DNA from: Haplosporangium gracile
Taxonomy: Eukaryota; Mortierellomycota; Mortierellomycetes; Mortierellales; Mortierellaceae
Assembly (NCBI GenBank): GCA_015499985.1
Contig: JAAAUF010000924.1
Span: 1 to 16,063, forward strand
DNA length: 16,063 bases
Direction: 5' to 3'
The first letter of the stretch is position 1; every line of letters starts with the position of its first letter. The notes under the pieces were generated by a model. It was not told the DNA's origin. It saw nothing but the letters and a program-made list of their open reading frames with translations, and did no database searches. The position numbers were made by a program, and so were the translations under genes. Below are positions 10,354-16,063 of this stretch, piece after piece.

Positions 10354-11668
10354 ATGGCTCCTATTCCAAGAATTGCAGCAGCAGCAGGGCCATTGTCCAT
10401 CATCACTAGCGCTCTCTTCAGCGCATTCTCCGGACCTAACAGCTCACCCCCAACCAACGGCTCTGCGGCCGCTGTCTGGGATACACAATACACCGGCACT
10501 GCTTCCTACTTCAACCTCACCACCGACACCACCCCTGCCTCCCCTGTCGCATCACCAACCACCCCCAAAGCCAACGCTACAACCACCCCCACTTCGCCCT
10601 CTCTCGTCTACTACAACTCTACAGCAAACACATTCACAGGATGCGACAACAAGACCTTCTACCAGACCGACAATGTCGCCTTGATCAATCCCCTTCAATT
10701 CGGCAACGTCTCCTCGACCAACTCGACCTGCGGCCAGTGGATCCAGGTCTTCAACCGCGTCAACACTGACGAGTCTGTCTATGCCAAGATTGTTGGTGTC
10801 TGCGATGACTGCGAATACGGCTCGGTCGCCCTCAACCGTGAGGCCCTCCAGGGTCTCTCCTACGAGACTCCTTTTGAGTCGATGGTCTTTGACGATGAGT
10901 CCGAACTCACCATTGGTAACCTGACCGATCCTTCGAACCCTCTTGACCCTACCACCAACCCAATCTCGCCCAAGAACTTGCTTAACATTGTCTGGAACCT
11001 GTCCAAGCCTCCTAAGCCCGATCCTGCCCCCTCGTCCTCAGTGACCAACCCCATGCCCACCAATACTACTCCTGCTGTTGTTCCCACTACTACCACTACT
11101 ATCACTACTGCTACCACTACTACCACTACTACCACTACCACGACGACTTCCAAGGCTACTCCCAAGCCTACCTCGAACCCTGGTAGTGGTGGTGGCTCCT
11201 GGTACACTGGCCGTGCTACCTGGTACTCTGACACCCACGGCCAGTGCGAGCACAACTACTCTCAGTCCGACATGATCGTCGCTGTCAATGAAGGTAAATA
11301 TTGTTTGGGCTATTGTTTGCAATTGACATGCTTCTCATTCATGTAACGGTTTGGTCTGTCACACAAACAAACAAAACAAACAAAAGAAAATCTGAATTGA
11401 ATAACGAATCAATAACTAACCCATTCGCCTCTTGATCTATTACCATGTGCCATCGAAAATAGCTCAAATGGGCAAGGGCAAGAACATTTGCGGCAAGAAG
11501 ATCCTGGTGACGGAGAAGGGCTCGAACACCCAAGTCGTCGTCACCGTCGTCGACATGTGCCCCAGCAACTACTGCAACTTTGGAGACCTCGATCTCTCCC
11601 AAGGCGCCTTCAAGAAGTTTGCCGGCCTCGGTGTCGGCGTCCTTAAGCTCACCTGGCAATTCATTTAA
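10354..11668 (+). CDS. Secreted protein with two double-psi beta-barrel (RlpA/expansin-like) domains and a poly-Thr linker, 381 aa
   Basis: Exon 1 is 10354-11293, the intron 11294-11462 (169 nt, GTAAAT donor, CTAAC branch-like site at 11416-11420, AATAG acceptor) and exon 2 11463-11668; together they give 381 codons plus stop. Residues about 8-25 are hydrophobic and could be a weak signal peptide. The first barrel spans about 46-170, with GTASYF, Cys97, Cys126, Cys150 and Cys153 and a Thr/Pro-rich insertion at about 56-85. A linker rich in Pro and Thr follows, with 12 Thr in a row (254-265). The second barrel spans about 285-379, with GRATWYS, Cys298, Cys323, Cys346, Cys351 and GDLDLS at 354-359, the place of the conserved Asp of expansin and RlpA folds. 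The first barrel has no Asp there. Around ten N-x-S/T sites and the Thr linker suggest glycosylation and a wall or extracellular location. Relatives (barwin, expansin, swollenin, RlpA) bind or loosen wall polysaccharides, usually without hydrolysis; the exact role here is unknown. Confidence 0.85.
11086..11148 (+). repeat. ACT/ACC trinucleotide repeat encoding the poly-Thr linker
   Basis: Imperfect ACT, ACC and ACG codons encode Thr at nearly every position, broken by one Ile and one Ala, between the two barrels. Mixed synonymous codons suggest selection for the peptide rather than simple slippage. Linker length may vary between strains. Confidence 0.8.
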
Positions 11669-12400
11669 ATCAGAGAGATAGATGCAAGGTTTATTTTTTT
11701 CGATGAATCCTTCCCCACTTCAGCCTCTTTTTCCTTCATCCCCTTTTGTTACATATTAATTTTTCTGTCCATAGCATCCACTTCACCATTTCATTATTTT
11801 TTTTGTTTGTTTGTAGATTAGATTATTCCTCGCTCCACTCCCATTCTTTTACTTCATATGCAGTATCCTGCTGCACCATTTTGCATTTTTCTTCATCTTA
11901 TTTATTTCATCATCCCCTTCACTAATTATTATTGCCATAAAGAAAAACAGCTTGTTCCCTTCCCCGGTGGATAGGAACAGACTTCTCTTTGTCTCTAACT
12001 TTTTATATATCAACCATGCTTCTCAACCTGTTTTATGTGGTCGCTTTACTTCGTATGTAAATGATCCAAACAAATCACTACCTCTTGATAACGAACTCGC
12101 GCGCCATCTTTTAACAATTTTTTCTCAAAATTCACTGATCATAAAAAGCGGATCATCTCGATGCGTATAATGTTGGCAACAGGGGTGAACCACCTCATTT
12201 ACTTCTCTTGCCAACCGCACCCACACACACATACATAAACGTTCTTCCTCACCTCCAAAGCGCCAAATGGCACTGACCGAGTTATTCTTTTTTTTTTTTG
12301 TTTTCCAAGTACGGAAGGAATTTGGGCGCTTTGGAGAGACGATGGATTTTTATAAGATGATATACCAACTCATGTTTCATTTCGCTGTCAAACTACTAGA
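11669..12400. other. 3' flank of the barrel gene, no further gene seen
   Basis: T-rich DNA without a canonical AATAAA near the stop. A variant CATAAA near 11936 is a possible but distant poly(A) signal. The 72-codon frame at 11952-12170 has AT-rich, non-biased codons and no leader. The main structured element is the inverted repeat at 12253-12336. Confidence 0.35.
12253..12336. repeat. 12-bp perfect inverted repeat with a T-rich loop
   Basis: CTCCAAAGCGCC at 12253-12264 is the exact reverse complement of 12325-12336. Four more pairs can form inside if one base bulges. The roughly 60-base loop contains a T run (about 12288-12299). It could be a hairpin in a transcript or the remnant of a small inverted-repeat element. 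Confidence 0.6.
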
Positions 12401-12514
12401 ACAGAGACGATAAGGCATATAGAGAGGACGATGAATCGGACGATGGAGAAGAGACTCAGAGTCAGAGGTAGAAGAAGATGAGGATGAGGAAATGGAGGAG
12501 GAGCTGGAGGAGCA

Positions 12515-12586
12515 ATGGACATGGGCACCACCAGATCCCAAATGGGCATGCGCTTCGGACTACCATCGCAGATGGGCAACAACAAT

Positions 12587-12632
<46 letters not shown>

Positions 12633-12685
12633 GCAGCATGACCAGCAACAACAGCAACAGCAATAGCAATAGCAATAGCAAATAG
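12515..12685 (+). CDS. Short Gly/Met/Asn-rich frame with 18 Asn, possible C-terminal gene remnant
   Basis: From the ATG at 12515 the frame reads 56 codons to a TAG at 12683-12685. It begins with a Met/Gly-rich segment (GMRFGLPSQMG at about residues 11-21), then 18 Asn (12578-12631), then an alternating Ser/Asn tail. The frame is open upstream only to a TGA near 12488, adding a Gly-rich GNGGGAGGA. The adjacent frame just upstream (about 12433-12500) is Asp/Glu-rich, so a frame-broken acidic/Gly/Asn-rich protein is possible. No leader, upstream exon or domain was found. It may be a pseudogene remnant, a terminal exon, or chance reading through a microsatellite. Confidence 0.2.
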
Positions 12686-12690
12686 CAATA
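12578..12690. repeat. Compound microsatellite: (AAC)n then AGCAAT repeats
   Basis: Eighteen AAC/AAT triplets (12578-12631) are followed, after about 25 bases of CAGCA-type sequence, by hexamer-like AGCAAT units (about 12658-12690). It sits between the convergent 3' ends of the two main genes and should be length-variable. Confidence 0.85.
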
Positions 12691-12698
12691 GCAGCAGC

Positions 12699-12732
12699 AC
12701 CAACATCAAGACATCACCAACATCAAGACTTC
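12699..12732. repeat. Two-copy 17-bp tandem repeat
   Basis: The 17-base unit at 12699-12715 (ACCAACATCAAGACATC) is repeated at 12716-12732 with one change (A to T). It directly follows the compound microsatellite. Confidence 0.75.
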
Positions 12733-13019
12733 ATCAACAATGCATCACCAGCATCGTGGAAACATTCAGTAAACAGTCAGTGGTAGAGCTGCAGCAGTAA
12801 CAACAGTGCCCAGACCACTCCTCTCAAATAGCAATAGCAGTAGCAGTCTGTATGCCTTGATGCATTCGAAATAAAAGGTTTATGGTGAAGCTCATTCTAC
12901 AGTCCCTCGAATTAGAACCCTTGGTTTCCCACATGCCAACCCGCATACCTCCCGAAGTTACACCGCCATGCAAACGAATCACTAAAGACCAAAGGTAATC
13001 ATAGCCAAGAAAGAGATAA

Positions 13020-13025
13020 TTTATT
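13020..13025 (-). terminator. AATAAA on - just after the Opy2-like stop codon
   Basis: Read on -, AATAAA begins two bases after the TGA at 13029-13027. That is unusually close for a poly(A) signal, so it may work only with a cleavage site 15-30 bases further or may be fortuitous. Confidence 0.3.
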
Positions 13026-13026
13026 T

Positions 13027-15517
13027 TCACATATTTGAGGCCTTGGAGTCACGATTATGTTGTCCACCCCAAAAGATCATAATCTCCTCGCCATCGCCCC
13101 GTGTAGAGGACCGAGCATCCGACATGTTCGAAAAGGTCGAGTCACGTAACGCCGGCGTGCCAGACGACATCCACGGTCTTAAATTGCTTCCACCCGCAAG
13201 GTCTGCGAATGGTGAAAGGGGGTCGTTACTATCGTCCACTATATCTCCTCCGAGTCGAATGGGTATCGAGGCAAACGTCGACGATGCCGACAAGGCCGGT
13301 GAAGGGGCTGAAGTTGAACTGGAGAGGGTCGAGAAACGGTTGTTGGTAGAGGAAGTGTTGATGTTGGGGCTGCTGAGGTCGGGGATGAGGGTTGCAGACT
13401 CGGAATGTGACATGAAGGGGTTTGAGTTGCGGTAGGTTGATGATCCCTTTTGAGAGACAAGAGTATCGCCGTTATGTCCGGACACGGACGATCCCGACGG
13501 TGAAGGTAGTGCAGATCCTGTAACCAGCAATTCAGTAGGACTCATGAATGGGTTGTGGGTGCTATCCAGAAGACTTTGTTTTCCTGCTGACCGCCGCCTC
13601 ATATGTGCCGTCTGTACGACTGATGTGCTGGTACTGCTCTCGGGATCGCTATCGTTGTCATCAGAGTCGCTGAGTACATGAGTGCTATCGCTGCTTCCCC
13701 CGCCTGCGAGGGGTGATGGAGTCCTGTGTCCTCCTGTCGCAGCGGTATTTGCAGTGTTCTTTGCGTCTGCAATGCGCCGTTGAGATGTTGATCGCTTGAT
13801 CGAGTTGGTACTGTGAAGAGTGTTGGAGCGTTGAATGAGGTCCGACTGGGTTGCCTTGATGGTGTTGAAATTCATGACCTGTGGGGTTGCCTTGGTCGTC
13901 ACTGCCATGACCACCGCTTCGTCCAGTACCGCCGACATGTGTGACCCCACTGATCTCACCGAGTCGTGTTTGTTGCGATCCTCGCCTCGTAATGAAGCAA
14001 ACTGAGGTTGTGGTGCTAAGAGCAAAGAATAATTAGAGAAGGAAAATAGTCAGCAATGAGTTTCCTTCCAGTCATTGACATCCTCGATATGACAAAATAG
14101 GCTTCTTTCCAAGCCAAGTCTTACTTGCGAGTGCCGTTGCCGTTGATTCGGGTCGACTGGCAGGACTGTCTCCAATCATGCTAGGGATGTATGCGATCCT
14201 GATAACGTCCTTGTGTCCTGCAAACTCGCTTCCTGTCGACTAGAAATACAGTTGAATCGCAGAAGCACAAAAAAAATAATATGGTTGAGGGTCAGTTATT
14301 CAGCCAGTTAGGAAGAAGAGCCATTGGAGGACCACCGTGAACTCTGATCGAAATGACTTTGAAACCCTCCCGGTTCAGGATTCAGAGAGAGAATGTGGAC
14401 ATGGATACATATAATCCAAAATATCCAAAAATATATATAAAGGGCGGCAATGAGCCCTTTTTTCCCTTTCTCTGCTCCAATGGATAACAGCATCCGCATC
14501 CTTGTGTCTCTCTGCCTCCTTTGCTCATCCTGAGTATTTTTTTTGCTTCGCCGACTCGCCAGCAGAAAACAGTCGAGTCGAGTTTATGCTGACAAAAACA
14601 AAAAAAAAAAAAAAAAAAAAAGGGTCCAAGTCTGTCGATGTCGAGTGTCGGGGAGGAGAGAGACAACTCTGGGCATTTTCTTTGACGTTGCTGATTATTC
14701 TTCGTTTGTCAAAAATAGTTCCATCGTTATCCGTTTCCGATATGCAATGTATCTGCCTTTTCGTGGTTTGTTGTTGTCTCGTCCTGTTGTGTTGTTGTTT
14801 TAGGAATTGCATGTTGTTTGCTTTGTTTGTTTGTATGTGTGTTATGTTCGTCGGTTGCCCTTGCTCTCCAGCCTAGCCCTGTGGTTGGTCAAGCCCGTAA
14901 CGCCCACAAATATTTTTAGCGCCAATTTCCACTTTGAAAGAACCATGCGGAGATGCATCTCCTCCCCTCTCTCCCGTTCTCTGTGTGTGTTTCTCTTTGG
15001 CAGTGTCTGTCTGGCTGTGTTTGTGGTTGTCGTTATCTGTTGTCTAAAGTTGCCCGGTGCCCTAAACCCTCCTGCTCAAAATCATGTATGGCTTTCCCTG
15101 ATGAATAAAAAAGAAATACAATGAAAACGGTGGGTGTGTCCTTACAGGATTCCAACGCTTGGAAAAAGAATCGTTCGAATCATCTTGACCGAGCATCAGA
15201 ACCGAAGACCGTCTTCGCTTCTGCTTCCGTTTCCTGATGACAAAGAAGGCAATACAGGCAATAGCTGCAAGTCCAGCAATAGCACCGATGATGGGTCCGA
15301 TGAGCGAAGGTTTAGAGTCGTCATTGTCGTCGTCTCCGTTGCCTGCACCAATGTCAAAATTGATCTTCACGCAGCTCGCCGAGGGGCACTGACAGATGCT
15401 ACTGATAACGTCGGCACGGCAGTTGAAGCCAGTCGGGCATGAAGAACAGACCATTAGGTTGGGGTCGCATGTTGGTTTGGTGCAGGTGGGTGGCGGTCCT
15501 GCGACGGGTTGTGACAT
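13027..15517 (-). CDS. Opy2-like single-pass membrane anchor, 491 aa, three exons
   Basis: On -, exon 1 is 15517-15146, exon 2 14239-14125 and exon 3 14015-13027; introns are 906 and 109 nt (donors GTAAGG and GTAAGA, acceptors TTCTAG and CTTAG). Phases 0 and 1 agree across both joins. Residues 12-49 hold eight Cys, including CSSCP and CQCPSASC, as in the Opy2 N-terminal domain. An acidic spacer (61-68) leads to one membrane helix (about 71-94), then RKRKQKRRR (95-103), which puts the tail in the cytosol. Exon 2 encodes KDVIRIAYIPSM (134-145), which resembles a tail motif I recall from fungal Opy2 proteins. The tail is Ser/Thr-rich, with two NPFMS repeats (317-321, 361-365), an acidic Ser patch (about 277-290) and a distinct end, EEIMIFWGG (472-480). 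Opy2 anchors the adaptor Ste50 at the plasma membrane in the HOG osmostress MAP-kinase pathway. There is no cleavable signal peptide, as in Opy2. The family call rests on Cys pattern, topology and that motif. Confidence 0.75.
14600..14621. repeat. Homopolymer of 22 A inside Opy2-like intron 1
   Basis: An uninterrupted A22 on + (T22 in the transcript) lies in the 906-nt intron. The flanking intron sequence has no open frame that fits an extra exon. Confidence 0.8.
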
Positions 15518-16058
15518 TTCTTTCAGTAGTGTTTTTCGATAGCGCGAGTGAAGGAGGAGGTAGGAGAGGTGGTAGGGGTTAGGAGGGGCTAAGTAAGGAC
15601 AATTGGTTGTTTGGTGTGAGGGTGTCGTTGAGAGTAGTGTAGGGGTATTTGTGTGGGAGGGGGTCGTCAAGTAGAGGCTAGAGGAGAAGGGTAGAAGGTG
15701 TGAAGGAATAAAGCAATAAGAGAGGAAGGAAGTAGCGTCGATGGTGAGAAGGCAGAAGGGGAGTGGAAAAGGACGACAAAGGTAAAAAGGGAAAGGAGAG
15801 AGTGACAGAGAGCGTGCGAAGTGTAGTAAAATAAAAAAAAAGAAAGTTGCTCTTTCGAACACTTACAGGATAAACAGCAACAGCAACAGCAGCAAAGGAG
15901 CAGGAAAAAAATAAAATAAAAAGGCGTTTGCAGGAGAAGAGGCCGTGTTTGAAAGTCGGCGCACTGGGCTGAGTGAAAATGAATGACAAGAGAGTCGCGA
16001 GTAGAATATGTACTGTACAGTACAGCCACTCTCACTCGGTTGACTTACTTTTGGTCAT
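15518..16058 (-). promoter_or_regulatory. 5' region of the Opy2-like gene, with possible upstream exons
   Basis: Upstream of the ATG at 15517 the - strand is a CT/CA-rich leader (about 15560-15850), like those before other starts here. Strong splice signals also lie in it: an ATG at 16058 followed by GTAAGT (16048-16043), a TTTTCACTCAG acceptor before 15968, a GTAAGTG donor from 15866, and a TACTTAG acceptor before 15588. Joining these would extend the reading frame by 61 codons in phase, adding a Phe/Leu/Cys-rich stretch. The plainer reading is a 5'UTR with introns. Confidence 0.35.
16009..16024. repeat. 16-bp perfect palindrome TGTACTGTACAGTACA
   Basis: The 16 bases equal their own reverse complement and contain three overlapping GTAC-type units. 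It lies about 490 bases upstream of the Opy2-like ATG, inside the first possible 5' intron. It could be a binding site for a dimeric regulator. Confidence 0.6.
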
Positions 16059-16063
16059 GGCAG

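Noticed and set aside
10860..11322. Frames on - and alternative + frames across the barrel gene
   Set aside because: They are shadows of the Thr-repeat and of GC-biased third positions in the true gene (Val-, Ser/Gly- and Leu/Pro-rich strings).
12388..12681. Poly-Leu frame on - over the AAC microsatellite
   Set aside because: It is simply the reverse reading of the AAC/AGC repeats; its non-repeat part is hydrophobic noise.
14382..14876. Extra exons within Opy2-like intron 1 or a + gene there
   Set aside because: Frames on both strands are Phe/Lys strings from the A22 run or Val/Cys/Leu strings from TTG-rich DNA; the direct exon 1 to exon 2 join is already in phase.

Overview
The window looks like nuclear DNA of a filamentous fungus, most likely an early-diverging (Mortierella-like) one. 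The signs are short GT...AG introns whose acceptors all end in TAG, long pyrimidine/CA-rich leaders just before start codons, a secreted Thr-rich wall-type protein, and wide AT-rich intergenic stretches full of homopolymers and GA/CT microsatellites. The placement is inferred from gene style, not from a marker gene. I see no bacterial, viral or clear transposon genes.

Layout, left to right. Bases 1-183 are GC-richer, and an open frame enters from the left edge; it may be the tail of a neighbouring gene. A pyrimidine-rich leader (about 1066-1212) is followed by a small two-exon gene on + (1213-1546, 78 aa, unrecognised) with a poly(A) signal near 1641. A weaker candidate ORF lies at 1955-2176. 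A decayed gene occupies 3233-4480 on -. It has CxxC pairs and a segment like the XPA C-terminal region, as seen in some fungal F-box proteins, but two frame shifts and an in-frame stop. From about 4.5 to 10.1 kb I find no convincing gene, only simple repeats and patches that resemble promoter leaders.

The right third holds the two best genes, which converge. On +, 10354-11668 is a two-exon gene for a 381-aa, probably secreted, wall-associated protein with two double-psi beta-barrel (RlpA/expansin-like) domains joined by a poly-Thr linker. On -, 15517-13027 is a three-exon gene for a 491-aa single-pass membrane protein. It has an eight-Cys N-terminus, one membrane helix, a basic stop-transfer and a long Ser-rich tail, which fits the Opy2 family of membrane anchors for the HOG osmostress MAP-kinase pathway. 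Between their 3' ends lies an AAC microsatellite inside a short Gly/Asn-rich reading frame.

No operon-like logic is expected here. The only functional link is thematic: a cell-wall protein next to a likely surface-stress signalling anchor. Exon models were built by hand from splice signals and frame continuity.
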